This document shows, one piece after another, positions 20,328 to 30,003 of a stretch of 39,797 nucleotides of DNA; position 1 is the first letter of the stretch, and each line of letters begins with the position of its first letter. The stretch covers positions 1 to 39,797 of the forward strand of contig NZ_FPAA01000019.1 in assembly GCF_900116235.1 (NCBI RefSeq). Reading direction: 5' to 3'. The position numbers and the translations under genes are program-made. Below the pieces are notes generated by a model that had not been told where the DNA came from, did not search any database, and saw nothing but the letters and a program-made list of their open reading frames with translations. The stretch comes from Marininema halotolerans (GTDB taxonomy: Bacteria > Bacillota > Bacilli > Thermoactinomycetales > DSM-45169).

Positions 20328-23240
20328 TTAGAACCCTCCCCAATACGTGGGTTGCAGATCAACTGTCAGTTTAGTATTACTATCAGTCGAACTTGAAAAA
20401 GTAACATCAACTCCATAGGTACCTTGAGGTATAGAAAATAGCTCATTATTAGAGCTACTTAGAGATGAATAAATAGACGTCCCGTCATCAAGTTGGACTA
20501 GTTTTTGACCTGGGCGGGAGTCAACTAAAATATATCTCCCAGAGGAAAGGGTGTAGTTTAAACTGAAGGAACCAAGAACTTTTCCGCCGGAATCAGTTAG
20601 TCGAACCTGAGGCGTGGCACCTGGACCGTAGATCTTAATCAGCGGCCATACTTCGCTTACCCCCATATTTTCAACTGTTACTGCTGCACGGTTGTTTGGA
20701 GTTGAAATCCCCGCGCTAGTACTTTTCCAGTCACCCAACCACATCGGCTGGAACGCTCGAAATATCAAGGATAATCGCTTCATCAGCCCATTGTAGTTAC
20801 CCCTTGATTCTTCACCCTCAAACCCTTGACTGTATCGGCAAAGAAGCTGGCGTTGTTCCCCCTCAGGTAATTGATAGATCAATGTTAGAGGCTTTCCTAT
20901 GAGTTGATTTGTCAACTCTTGTATCTTCCCTCTCAAAGCAAGCCGATCGCTTGCCTCTACTCTAACCCCTAGTTCAGCATTCCTAGGCTCTACCTTTGTG
21001 CTTTGATATACAGACCCCTTTTGTCCATGAACCTCATATTCATCAAATGTGATCGGCGGCGCATCGATTCCGGTTACAGGTTGAATGGCTCTCATTCCAT
21101 CCCTCCCATCCAGATATATCAACGGCTGCGGAGGAGTGGTAACAATATCACCTGGCTTCTCGACCCAGGACATTCTCAACTCATCAATAGCGCAATGATT
21201 TTGGCCTTTTACGTACCCAGTCGAGTTTGAACTAGGCATTTGAAGCTCAAAGCTAAAGGTATATACCTTGCCTGGGGTCAATGATACTACCTCTTTCCAC
21301 CAACGACCCCATGGACAAGCCCACCCTTGGCTCTTTAAATTCTGCGAGGAAGTTAAACTAGGGGACGCATAATTAAACTCCCTCCAGATCGACCCGTTCA
21401 CCCATATTCTATATTCTTCATAGAGCTTCGGGTATTTCTCTCCTCTCGCTGGTGTTTTCGCCCGCTTTAAATCAACGTAGTTCCACCATTCAAAGCGGGC
21501 AGAACTAACCCCATTAGGCACCCTAATGATTATATCCATCGCTAAGTCATAGCCAGTTTTGGCAGACTCATATTTGGCTCTCATTGAAAAGCCGTCCTTG
21601 TAGAAAATTGATGACGATCTAACCCAACCGGCCTCGGGGTACCGTGAAGGACCACCCCCGGACTGAAGCTTGGAAGGGTTAACCATAGTGAAATACGGAT
21701 TAATCGCTCCTGAGAACCCTTCGGTATATTCCACTGTTTTTGTAGGTCCAGTTCTTATAACTGTCTCTGCTGCCGTTCCGATTACCAAAAATGGCTTCTG
21801 AGGGAGATTGTAATAGACAATAATGTCATCAATATAAATCGAGTCTGTTTTCTCTGCTTCATTAGAATCCTTGATATACTCCACTAGCAGTTCATAAGCT
21901 CTCCCTGGAGCAAGTTCAGTTTCTACAACTTCCCATCCTTCGCCAGATGTCCCAAGCCAAATTACTTCTCCATTTAAAGATACTTTTCCAATATCTTTAT
22001 CTTGGGCATCGTGTAGTACATGAAATTTAAGCTTTGGCAAAATAGCAGTTAACGGAACTTCAAAACTAATTAAAGCACCAGCGCTCTGACTATCCGGTAT
22101 CGTCCTGGGATCGCCTGCATCATCAATACCTGCGGGTCCGTCATTGTCTAAGTCCTCTACCCCAAATGAAAATAATCCCGAGTATCTTTGTTCAACTTTG
22201 CGAGAAAATCCATAAGTGTACCCTGGGGACTTGTTCAAAACCTTAAAATAATTATCAGGTTCACCCTCGAAGTCAAGATACTTCACAACTTGAGATTGTG
22301 GTAAAGCGATCGTATTTAGTGTCGCTTCAGTCCATGAAATTGTAATTGAGTCAATAGAGATCCCGTTACCATTTGAGGAACTCTTACGGAGATGTTGAAA
22401 TATGAGCCCGCAATATCCTCTTGCAACTGGGAAGCTAATAAAGCCTGCAGGACTGCCTCCGATTATGGTTGCTTTTAAAGCGTACCCTTCCCATATATAT
22501 AACTTATCAGCAGATGTCACGCGCGACGCATCCACCCAGACTGTAACTGTTACAGTATCCGAATTTGCGGGTGTGTTAAATCGAATCTTACACCCGACAT
22601 TTGTAGACATCAATGGAGAAACCTTAGGACTTTCAAAACTGTACAATCCCTCCACCTTAGAACTTGTACCTTTTTGCCAGCCGGTTAAGTATGTTTCTGC
22701 TGGATTCAAGATTGAAAAAAAATCAACGGCTTCATACTCTGTCGTTTGTGCTCCCTGTTGAAACTGGGCGCTTTTACACCAAAGTGTACCAGTCATCTCA
22801 GGAAGGCATTGTAGGACAATCTGAACCTTACAAAAAACCGCTCCTGCAGGAGCGGTACTAGTGGCTGATACACGATCAAATGCCAAATCGGCTGTAACTT
22901 GCCTAGAAAACACGCCTATTTCAACTTTATCTGATCTAAACCAACGGATTACAAGGCTTGGAATGCCATCAGTAATATCCTTTTTTAGATACACAGACAA
23001 TGTATACGATTGCTTTTCTAAGACTGGAATAAACTCTGTTGATTCAATTGCTGGAATCACTATATCAGAAGTAGACAAAATATTAATTATTTGTGCACTA
23101 TCATCTAACAAATACTCCGTCTCTGCCTTCGCATCAGGTATGGCTACCCATCCGTCCACAACCCCATCCCCGTTAGTATCTTTGTCCATGGACGTGTAAG
23201 ACAATAGGTTTTCAAATCCCAGGAGCTTTCTAGAAATCAT
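20328..23240 (-). CDS. Dit-like distal tail protein with long N-terminal carbohydrate-binding-type extension (970 aa)
   Basis: About residues 710-890 contain a Dit-like part (IDAPPITFDEYEVHGQKGSV ... KPLTLIYQLPEGEQRQLLCR, LIFRAFQPMWLGDWKS). The first about 700 residues are beta-rich, with several jelly-roll-like modules (YTLSVYLKKDITDGIPSLVI; SADKLYIWEGYALKATII; ISFEVPLTAILPKLKFHVLH; VYTFSFELQMPSSNSTGYVK), resembling carbohydrate-binding modules, and a Ca-binding-like DKDTNGDGVVDGW near residue 20. The C-terminal 80 residues form a further beta domain. Evolved Dit proteins of this kind bind host surface glycans. Confidence 0.7.
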   Translation of the reverse strand: MISRKLLGFENLLSYTSMDKDTNGDGVVDGWVAIPDAKAETEYLLDDSAQIINILSTSDIVIPAIESTEFIPVLEKQSYTLSVYLKKDITDGIPSLVIRWFRSDKVEIGVFSRQVTADLAFDRVSATSTAPAGAVFCKVQIVLQCLPEMTGTLWCKSAQFQQGAQTTEYEAVDFFSILNPAETYLTGWQKGTSSKVEGLYSFESPKVSPLMSTNVGCKIRFNTPANSDTVTVTVWVDASRVTSADKLYIWEGYALKATIIGGSPAGFISFPVARGYCGLIFQHLRKSSSNGNGISIDSITISWTEATLNTIALPQSQVVKYLDFEGEPDNYFKVLNKSPGYTYGFSRKVEQRYSGLFSFGVEDLDNDGPAGIDDAGDPRTIPDSQSAGALISFEVPLTAILPKLKFHVLHDAQDKDIGKVSLNGEVIWLGTSGEGWEVVETELAPGRAYELLVEYIKDSNEAEKTDSIYIDDIIVYYNLPQKPFLVIGTAAETVIRTGPTKTVEYTEGFSGAINPYFTMVNPSKLQSGGGPSRYPEAGWVRSSSIFYKDGFSMRAKYESAKTGYDLAMDIIIRVPNGVSSARFEWWNYVDLKRAKTPARGEKYPKLYEEYRIWVNGSIWREFNYASPSLTSSQNLKSQGWACPWGRWWKEVVSLTPGKVYTFSFELQMPSSNSTGYVKGQNHCAIDELRMSWVEKPGDIVTTPPQPLIYLDGRDGMRAIQPVTGIDAPPITFDEYEVHGQKGSVYQSTKVEPRNAELGVRVEASDRLALRGKIQELTNQLIGKPLTLIYQLPEGEQRQLLCRYSQGFEGEESRGNYNGLMKRLSLIFRAFQPMWLGDWKSTSAGISTPNNRAAVTVENMGVSEVWPLIKIYGPGATPQVRLTDSGGKVLGSFSLNYTLSSGRYILVDSRPGQKLVQLDDGTSIYSSLSSSNNELFSIPQGTYGVDVTFSSSTDSNTKLTVDLQPTYWGGF

Positions 23241-23254
23241 ATTTGCCCTCCTTT

Positions 23255-26200
23255 CTACCCATTTAGAAACTCGATTCGCCGAATCGCCCGAGTGACAACT
23301 TCTTCAATATTTATTGATGAGCTTAAGTCTGTTTGGATTGAAATGTTGTAGTTTTTGGTGACGGTGTTGGAACCACCTGAGGACGTGGATCGGGACATGC
23401 TGAGTTTTTCTGATGATCCCTGCCCTAGAGCGACTACAGGAGCCGCCGCCCTGGACAACCTCTCGCTCACCCTTTGGACATTTGAGACTCTTTGGCTTAG
23501 CCCCTCCTCGAAACCTTGTCCAGTGTAAATCCCCAGTTGCATGGTTTTACGGGAAGGCGAGTGTATATCCAAGGTGTTGCTAATCGTTGACCATACAGAA
23601 TGAGCCAAGCTGGCCGCCGCTCGAATGACCCCCCACCGTCCACCTCGAATACCAGACGCTAACCCTGCTGCTGCATTCGATCCGAGACTATAAGTATTAC
23701 TTACATTTAAATTAGATCGAGCAGCAGACGAAACTCCCGAGGCCGCTCTTGCCGCTGATCCTCGTCCGCCCGCCACCCCACTCGAAAATTGCCCGCTCGC
23801 CTTTTTCCCACCACCGCCGTCCGTGGTTTTCCCAAGCGTACCTTGGGTGCTTTTTGAGATTATACCAGCAATCGATTTAATTCCTGGGTATCTACCCGCT
23901 AAACCCTTATACAAGAGACTACCTGCAGTTTTTCCACCTGACCCATCAGTAGTAGCACCAAGACGATTCTCGACTATACTTTTTATTCCACTTGCCTCTT
24001 TGCCTACCTTTCCTTTGCTCTGATTCAACCCCTGACCCAATGTATTCCCGGCATGCTTACCTTCAGAGGTTAGATCAGCACGAGCCCCTTTTTTCAAGAG
24101 CTTCGCTACACCTTCAGCGAAAGTCTTAGCATTGATTTTTCCTGTTGCGAAACCAGTCAACAAAGACTGAACCGACTGTTTCCCCTCCGGTCCTAGGTCA
24201 ACCTTGACCCCACTTTTGAGATTCAGCCCCAATATTTTCGCGGTATTCCTAAGGTCCATTGCTCCCGATTGCATCGCCAATCGGAGTGTGCCGATATTCT
24301 TCTTACCCTCGGGTGATAAATCAACCTCCATGCCTGCTTTCAACTGTTGTTGAAAATAGTCATATATGGCATCAAAACTATAAGTACCATCAGAAAGACC
24401 TTGTGCAAAAGATTCAGCACTTACTTTTCCGTATGGTCCTAGGTCGATGTCCATTTTGGACTTTAGATCTAACCCGATCTGGTCGGCAATTTCCTTAGTT
24501 GATTTCCCCTTGAGTCCATTGGCAAAGGACTCTATAGCTTTGATGCCCTCGGCTGTAAAGTCTCCATCCCCATAAATGTTTCTTAACTGTTGCATATGAG
24601 CGATGGAGACATCTCGAGATGAAAACTGACCAGACTTCAACCCCTCGGTGAATTTTTTAATCGAAACCTCACCTTCGGGGCCAAGGTCAATTTTCATTCC
24701 GTCCTTGGTGTCGGTTGCGATTGTCTCTGCGATTCTTTGCGACTTTTTGCCCCCGGCTGCTAGAGCATCATTAAGAGCACTAATCGAATCAGTGCCCATG
24801 TTTCCGTATTCGGCTGTCAATTCCTGATTCAACTTCTTAAGCTTTTTGTGGCCTTCCTTATATTGATCAATCTGCGCCTTAAAATAAGCATCCGTTGCAG
24901 CTTTCCGTTGTGCCGCTGTTTCGGTAGGCATCCCTTTGAATGAGTTTTCAAAGGGATCATACTCTTTATTATTCTTATAGTCATACAGCTTAGCTTCTTC
25001 ACTCAAACTCTTACGGACTTCCTCTAACACTCTGGCTCTTGATTCTCTAGCCGCATCTACTTTTTTGACCTCAGCAAGTTGAATGAATTTGACCATCTCA
25101 TCATATTCTTCACGAGTTCGTTTTCCATCATTAAGTTCATCTTTACTAATCTTTTTTTGATGTTCTGCCCACTTATGAGCTGCCTTTACAGCTTTATCAT
25201 ATGACTTTTCCGTATCAGCAACCCATTTTTTTGCTGCCGCTTCGGAAAGTTTACCTCGATCTTCCTCGATGTTTTTCATATAGCTTTGCATATCGCTCAT
25301 GTTTTTCACAAACACTCGCGAAGCTTTATCAGTGTGATCTAATGCTTCTTGAAAGGCTTTTGCAAATGACTTGGGCATCTTATCAAGATTATTTTGATAT
25401 TTAGTCAATCCTTCATTTATAACATCAGTCGCCTCGATCATTGCTCGTTTTTCTGCATCGATTCGGCGGATGGTGTTATTTGTGATCTGTTCCACTCTTG
25501 GATTAAGCTCTTTGGGAAGCTCGCCCATTAAGCTGGCAGCGGCTGTCTGCACTGCCGCCCGACCCTTCTCGAGTTCAGCGACGATTTTATTCCCCATCTG
25601 GTTAAAAATGTGAGTCGTCTCTGCTACGATCTTTTTCGCTTCAGCCCCGGATGTAATCCGAAGCTTGGCAAGGTTGATCGCCGCTTGGTCTCGTAAGTCC
25701 AGATACCCCTCGGCGGCTTTAATGGTGCCCTGGGAGACCCCGACCCCAAACCGCTGAGCATCCGCTTGAGTTTTCTCCATGTCGGCGGACATTTTATGAT
25801 TGACAGCCGCCAAGCCGCCAACCACCAGAGAAACGCCAGCGATTGAAGCTGTAACCGGGTTCATGATTGCTATTAACCCGGTTATGGCCGCACCAAGAGC
25901 AAGTGTCCCTGCGGTCGCTAATGTAAAAATCCCGATCGCTTCCTTAGTAGATGGAGATAGTTGTGAGAACCACTGGGCGGTCTCTTGAATGCCAGAAGCT
26001 AAGTTCCGCAGTACTGGTAGAAAAGCTGAACCCATCTCGATCTGAGCAGTCTCAAAGGCTCCGTTCAGTTCTTCAAGTGTCCCTTTGAGGTTGTCCATGC
26101 GTTCCGTGGCTACTTTAGCCGCAGTGGTTTTGCCCATTGCTTCGTTCATCTTTTCAACGCCTTGCGAGCCTTCCTTATAAGCGATGTTGGCTGCACGAAT

Positions 26201-27730
26201 TGCATCGGTTCCGAACATGGTTTTAAGCGCTTGTGACCGTTGCTCGTTGCTGAGGTTTTTCAGTTTTTCGCTAAGGACTTCGGAAATTTCACCAAAGGAT
26301 TTAACCTCTCCCTCGGAATCATAAAACAGGTTCTTATTATCCTCTGTGATGATCCCGAGCTGTTTCATTTGTTCGCCAGCTTGTTTCGAGCTGGGTGTCA
26401 AATTCAGGAGCATGGTTTTAAGCGATGTACCTGCATCGCTTCCTTTAAGACCATTCTGAGCAAACACAGCGAGGGCAGTACTGGTGTCATTGAAGGACAG
26501 GCCAGCGCCAGATGCGACAGCTGCAACTTGGGACAAGCCTTCCTTCATTTCGTGAATATCGGTAGCAGAAGCATTTGCCGCCCCCGCTAAGATGTCTGCG
26601 GCCTGGGAAACAGATAGGTTTTCACTCTTAAAAGAGTTCAAAGCAGTGGATGCGATCTCCGCCGCTTCCCCTAACTCCAGTTCGCCTGCCGCCGCCAAGT
26701 TTAATGCGCCTTTTAAGCCACCGTTCAGGATCTGAGAAGTGGACAGTCCAGCTTTGGCCAGTTCTTCGATCCCCTGAGCCGCCTCGGATGCACTATATTT
26801 CGTCTTCGCTCCCATCTCTATTGACAGGGCTTTGAATTGGGCCATTTCTTCCGAAGTAGCGCCTGTGACAGCTTTTACGCTAGACAGTTGCTCCTCGAAA
26901 TCAGCCGCTTTCTTTACGGCCGATCCGATCGCCACCGCCATTCCAGCAGCTCCCGTAGCCAGTCCCATACTTGCATCAAGGGCTTGGCCCTTGAGTCTGC
27001 CATAGTGGTTCCTCAGTCTACCAACCGCTGACCCTTGTTTTTCTAGGTCGCGATTGACTCGAGATAGCTGGCTCCGATAACCCAATAGACCAGCTTGAGC
27101 TTGATTCATCCGGATTTGAAGCTCTTGCGTTTCTCTTGCTTCTCGTCCGATGGCAGTAGCAGATCGGTTATAAGCGGCGGTCAACTCCTGAACCCGGCGT
27201 TCCTGTACTCGTATCTGGTCGGTCAAGGATGAGGCTTTAACCCTCATCCCCTCAGTAGATTGCTCAAATCCTTTGACCCCAGCCCCGGCCAACTTGAAAC
27301 GAGCTTCTATGAGCCTCATCTCTCGATCCAATTGGCCCATTGAGTTGTTCAATTGACCGAAATCCATCTGGCGATTGACTTCATTCAACTGGTGCTCTAA
27401 TCGCCCTAGGTGCGCTCGGGCTTTGTTCGCTTGGATGCCCATTTCCTGCGTTCGCCGAGCCCCTGCCCCAGCTTCATTCTCGTATTGCTTATAGGCTTGC
27501 GACAAGAGTTTTACCTTATCTTTCTGCTGCTCGATTTGTCTCTCTAAAAATCTCGCCTTCATCCCAAGTTGCTCTTGCGATGCTCCAAAAGCCTTAACCC
27601 CACCGCCAGCTGAATCAAACTGAGACTTCAAAAGACGCATATTGCGGTTGATTACTTTTACACCCTGCGAGACATTGCTAGGGTCGAGTGTAACCTCCGC
27701 TGAGATCCGACCTAAGACCTCATCCGCCAT
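23255..27730 (-). CDS. Phage tail tape measure protein (1491 aa)
   Basis: The start (MADEVLGRISAEVTLDPSNV) has a GGGGGG site seven bases upstream. Residues 1-250 are coiled coil with repeated layouts (ARFLERQIEQQKDKVKLLSQ; SLTDQIRVQERRVQELTAAY). Residues about 270-610 are the PhageMin tail domain (ADFEEQLSSVKAVTGATSEE, AAVASGAGLSFNDTSTALAV). A hydrophobic stretch follows (IGIFTLATAGTLALGAAITG). Residues about 1010-1225 hold six repeats of about 42 residues (DLGPEGEVSIKKFTEGL and relatives). The length would give a tail of very roughly 220 nm at 1.5 angstrom per residue. Confidence 0.95.
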   Translation of the reverse strand: MADEVLGRISAEVTLDPSNVSQGVKVINRNMRLLKSQFDSAGGGVKAFGASQEQLGMKARFLERQIEQQKDKVKLLSQAYKQYENEAGAGARRTQEMGIQANKARAHLGRLEHQLNEVNRQMDFGQLNNSMGQLDREMRLIEARFKLAGAGVKGFEQSTEGMRVKASSLTDQIRVQERRVQELTAAYNRSATAIGREARETQELQIRMNQAQAGLLGYRSQLSRVNRDLEKQGSAVGRLRNHYGRLKGQALDASMGLATGAAGMAVAIGSAVKKAADFEEQLSSVKAVTGATSEEMAQFKALSIEMGAKTKYSASEAAQGIEELAKAGLSTSQILNGGLKGALNLAAAGELELGEAAEIASTALNSFKSENLSVSQAADILAGAANASATDIHEMKEGLSQVAAVASGAGLSFNDTSTALAVFAQNGLKGSDAGTSLKTMLLNLTPSSKQAGEQMKQLGIITEDNKNLFYDSEGEVKSFGEISEVLSEKLKNLSNEQRSQALKTMFGTDAIRAANIAYKEGSQGVEKMNEAMGKTTAAKVATERMDNLKGTLEELNGAFETAQIEMGSAFLPVLRNLASGIQETAQWFSQLSPSTKEAIGIFTLATAGTLALGAAITGLIAIMNPVTASIAGVSLVVGGLAAVNHKMSADMEKTQADAQRFGVGVSQGTIKAAEGYLDLRDQAAINLAKLRITSGAEAKKIVAETTHIFNQMGNKIVAELEKGRAAVQTAAASLMGELPKELNPRVEQITNNTIRRIDAEKRAMIEATDVINEGLTKYQNNLDKMPKSFAKAFQEALDHTDKASRVFVKNMSDMQSYMKNIEEDRGKLSEAAAKKWVADTEKSYDKAVKAAHKWAEHQKKISKDELNDGKRTREEYDEMVKFIQLAEVKKVDAARESRARVLEEVRKSLSEEAKLYDYKNNKEYDPFENSFKGMPTETAAQRKAATDAYFKAQIDQYKEGHKKLKKLNQELTAEYGNMGTDSISALNDALAAGGKKSQRIAETIATDTKDGMKIDLGPEGEVSIKKFTEGLKSGQFSSRDVSIAHMQQLRNIYGDGDFTAEGIKAIESFANGLKGKSTKEIADQIGLDLKSKMDIDLGPYGKVSAESFAQGLSDGTYSFDAIYDYFQQQLKAGMEVDLSPEGKKNIGTLRLAMQSGAMDLRNTAKILGLNLKSGVKVDLGPEGKQSVQSLLTGFATGKINAKTFAEGVAKLLKKGARADLTSEGKHAGNTLGQGLNQSKGKVGKEASGIKSIVENRLGATTDGSGGKTAGSLLYKGLAGRYPGIKSIAGIISKSTQGTLGKTTDGGGGKKASGQFSSGVAGGRGSAARAASGVSSAARSNLNVSNTYSLGSNAAAGLASGIRGGRWGVIRAAASLAHSVWSTISNTLDIHSPSRKTMQLGIYTGQGFEEGLSQRVSNVQRVSERLSRAAAPVVALGQGSSEKLSMSRSTSSGGSNTVTKNYNISIQTDLSSSINIEEVVTRAIRRIEFLNG

Positions 27731-27748
27731 ATGAGTTCCCCCCTTCCA

Positions 27749-27928
27749 CTAAAAAATCCCCAACTGGTCGATATACTGGGGTTGGTTATTGTCCTTATGG
27801 GTATGAGCAATCAGACTCATATACCAGACCATGTCCATCTCGTCGACCTCATGAATCTTCCAGCCTTCTTTCATGAGGTTGAGGTAGATGCCCTTGATCA
27901 TCACCAACGGGTCTATTGGGTCTTTTTT
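27749..27928 (-). CDS. Tail assembly chaperone T-domain, made by -1 frameshift (58 aa frame)
   Basis: There is no start codon context of its own. The frame DPIDPLVMIKGIYLNLMKEG, then WKIHEVDEMDMVWYM and PQYIDQLGIF, is reached from the upstream chaperone gene by a -1 slip on the run of eight A (minus strand, 27930-27923; GAT AAA AAA AAG). The fused product (gpGT type) helps load the tape measure protein during tail assembly. The stop lies 19 bp before the tape measure start. Confidence 0.8.
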   Translation of the reverse strand, partial: KKDPIDPLVMIKGIYLNLMKEGWKIHEVDEMDMVWYMSLIAHTHKDNNQPQYIDQLGIF

Positions 27929-28284
27929 TTATCGTCCTCGCCCTCATCTTCAAGGGGCTCGGTTACCTGATTGATGATCCCATGTACAATCATCCAAGAC
28001 TGATCCATTAGCTTCCTCGCATCGGTTCCTGCTTCGTATTCCTCAGGTGTGAACTCCTGATCGAAAACGATACAAATGAAATTGAATAAGTGGCTCAATA
28101 GCTTATCTTGTTCCTCATGGAGATCGCTCTCATCCTCTCCTGCTTCACTATTCTCCAGAACCTTTTTCAAATACTTTGATCGCTTAGAATCCAGCTCCAA
28201 TGCTTTGCGAAATAGATACCCTGAAATAAAGTCCTGCGAAAATTTACGCTCCTCGCCTTTAATACGCAATGTAATCGTTAGCAC
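27913..28284 (-). CDS. Tail assembly chaperone, short form (123 aa)
   Basis: MLTITLRIKGEERKFSQDFI begins a soluble helical protein with an acidic end (EPLEDEGEDDKKKTQ). It lies between tail tube and tape measure genes, the fixed position of gpG-like chaperones, and ends seven codons after the slippery A-run. Most ribosomes make this form; a minority shift to the fused form. Confidence 0.85.
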   Translation of the reverse strand: MLTITLRIKGEERKFSQDFISGYLFRKALELDSKRSKYLKKVLENSEAGEDESDLHEEQDKLLSHLFNFICIVFDQEFTPEEYEAGTDARKLMDQSWMIVHGIINQVTEPLEDEGEDDKKKTQ

Positions 28285-28307
28285 TTAAATCCCTCCATTA
28301 AAATATG

Positions 28308-28328
28308 TAAGAGACCCTTATGGGCCTC
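28308..28328. other. Hairpin between tail tube and chaperone genes
   Basis: GAGACCC-TTAT-GGGCCTC forms a 7-bp stem with one mismatch. No T-tract follows on the minus strand, so it may lower expression of the downstream tail genes relative to the tube protein, or mark an RNA end. Confidence 0.35.
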
Positions 28329-28332
28329 TCCG

Positions 28333-28914
28333 TTAAGCTTTTGGAACGGTACTTTCTTCGATTACTTGCTTAAACCATGTGCTCCCGAGTTTAAAGTTAG
28401 TATCCGAGGAGTCTCCAACTACCTGCCATTTATCATCAAAGCTACGTTTTACAAACTTACCTGACATCTTAGGGTGTTGAAACTCAACTTTGTCCCCCTT
28501 TGTTTTAAATTCGTTCTCTATTGGTTCAAACCGACCTTTGTATAACCAGATAAATAGCTCCGATCCATCGCTTTTAGTCGATCTGAATCCGAATGCCACG
28601 TATGGAGCTGTATCCCCAGCGGCCTTTGTTAAAAGGCCATTCTCATATTTGTGACCTAACAATTGCGCTTGAATTTCTAGGGGAAGAGAGTTCGTTTCAA
28701 TTTCTACTTCTACCTCTCCCAAAGAGGTACTTGTTTCAACTGGACCATCGTCGCCATAATCTGTCGTAGTTTCAACTTTCGGCGAAACCTTTGCAGAAAC
28801 AGCTGGCGCAATTTTAAATGGGGTTTCATAAGTCGCCCCAGTATCATCGTCCTTACTTAAAACTGCTACGTAGAGATCCTTCAACCCCACTACAGCTGAT
28901 GTACTTGTTGCCAT
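28333..28914 (-). CDS. Major tail (tube) protein (193 aa)
   Basis: MATSTSAVVGLKDLYVAVLS, then TYETPFKIAPAVSAKVSPKV and YGDDGPVETSTSLGEVEVEI: the typical start of the phi13-type/TP901-like major tail tube family, with alternating beta strands throughout. It stands before the tail chaperones, as expected. Confidence 0.9.
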   Translation of the reverse strand: MATSTSAVVGLKDLYVAVLSKDDDTGATYETPFKIAPAVSAKVSPKVETTTDYGDDGPVETSTSLGEVEVEIETNSLPLEIQAQLLGHKYENGLLTKAAGDTAPYVAFGFRSTKSDGSELFIWLYKGRFEPIENEFKTKGDKVEFQHPKMSGKFVKRSFDDKWQVVGDSSDTNFKLGSTWFKQVIEESTVPKA

Positions 28915-28929
28915 TTTCCCATCTCCTTT

Positions 28930-29295
28930 TTATTTAGGTAAAATCGCACGGAAGCGCATGATTCGTTGATGGATCAAGGTATCATCCTCAATCTGATCCG
29001 TGAAATAGGTTCGGACATAACCCAAACCTTCCATAATGCGATTTACTTCATAAGCGATGGCTTGTCGTGCAATAAAACTTGATTTAAACCAAGCTGAAAC
29101 TTGGACAGAGGCATTTTCATCGGTAGCAGAGTCGTCGCAATAGTTCATGTCAGTCTGGTCTAAGATGTAGAAGGTTATTGCCGGAAAAGTATTTGCTGTT
29201 CGAACCATATACGTAATCGCATTTGACTGAACGTAAGTGGAGAGAAGCGCACTAGATGAGAGGGCTTGGTAGATCGATTTTTGAATATCGATCAT
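28930..29295 (-). CDS. Tail completion / terminator protein (121 aa)
   Basis: MIDIQKSIYQALSSSALLST ... VRTANTFPAITFYILDQTDM resembles DUF3168-type tail completion proteins, which cap the tail tube at the head-proximal end. The start overlaps the stop of the gp10-like gene (ATGA). Confidence 0.75.
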   Translation of the reverse strand: MIDIQKSIYQALSSSALLSTYVQSNAITYMVRTANTFPAITFYILDQTDMNYCDDSATDENASVQVSAWFKSSFIARQAIAYEVNRIMEGLGYVRTYFTDQIEDDTLIHQRIMRFRAILPK

Positions 29296-29681
29296 AGCCC
29301 CAGTCCCCGTCTTAGAGTAGCGGCCATCTCTGAGACTACTTCTCCATTCGCCTCATCCGCACTCCGCCCAATGAATGGCCGTGGGCTCATTTTAGATGTA
29401 CCAAACTCGAGAAACTGCGCGTAAAAAGCACCGGGACCGGGGCCTACCAATACAACCTTCATCCCCCCTCTGGTCCGTACCCTCCCTACTTGGATGTTGT
29501 CCTGTAGATGAACACGCTGTTTCTGTGATGGACCCGGAGCGTTTCCGGACATAGTTTCTTTCAGAACCTTAGCCCCAGCCAAAACCGCATTCGATTCAAC
29601 TGCTTTTGCCCGATCCCCAAGAACCTCGAGCCTTCTAATCACCTCACCGATGCCCGTTACTTCTATACCGCTACTACCCAT
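29292..29681 (-). CDS. HK97 gp10-like head-tail protein (129 aa)
   Basis: MGSSGIEVTGIGEVIRRLEV ... YAQFLEFGTSKMSPRPFIGR carries the conserved LEFGTSKMxPRPFI signature of the HK97 gp10 family. It joins head and tail. It overlaps both neighbours by a few bases. Confidence 0.9.
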   Translation of the reverse strand: MGSSGIEVTGIGEVIRRLEVLGDRAKAVESNAVLAGAKVLKETMSGNAPGPSQKQRVHLQDNIQVGRVRTRGGMKVVLVGPGPGAFYAQFLEFGTSKMSPRPFIGRSADEANGEVVSEMAATLRRGLGL

Positions 29682-30003
29682 TTTCGACCACTTCCTTGCA
29701 CATCAACTCCAACTCTTGATGTTTGTCGTAAGGGTCAATCACCCCGACAACATCAAGAACCCGATCATCATAATGAACTCGAAATCCTGCATTTACTCCA
29801 GACCGATATCGGATTCTTACTCGAATCATGGTTTCAGACTGGACGGCGGCGGCGGCAAAATACTCACGCCCCCGAATCGGTTCTACCCCAGCCCATACCT
29901 CCATAAAAAGAACCCAATCTTCGACTGGGTTCCCACTGCCATCCACAAGCTTCTCAAATTTCATTAGTTTTACTCGTCGGTTTAGCTTCGCTGCCAGATC
30001 CAT
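29674..30003 (-). CDS. Head closure protein (109 aa)
   Basis: MDLAAKLNRRVKLMKFEKLV ... WAGVEPIRGREYFAAAAVQS ... MIRVRIRYRSGVNAGFRVHY is the SPP1 gp16 / head-tail joining family. It closes the capsid after DNA packaging. Confidence 0.85.
   Translation of the reverse strand: MDLAAKLNRRVKLMKFEKLVDGSGNPVEDWVLFMEVWAGVEPIRGREYFAAAAVQSETMIRVRIRYRSGVNAGFRVHYDDRVLDVVGVIDPYDKHQELELMCKEVVENG

Noticed and set aside
26650-26835. Plus-strand open frames of 60-120 codons inside the tape measure, tail and head genes
   Set aside because: They are antisense shadows without ribosome-binding sites, lying within genes that have clear family signatures on the minus strand.
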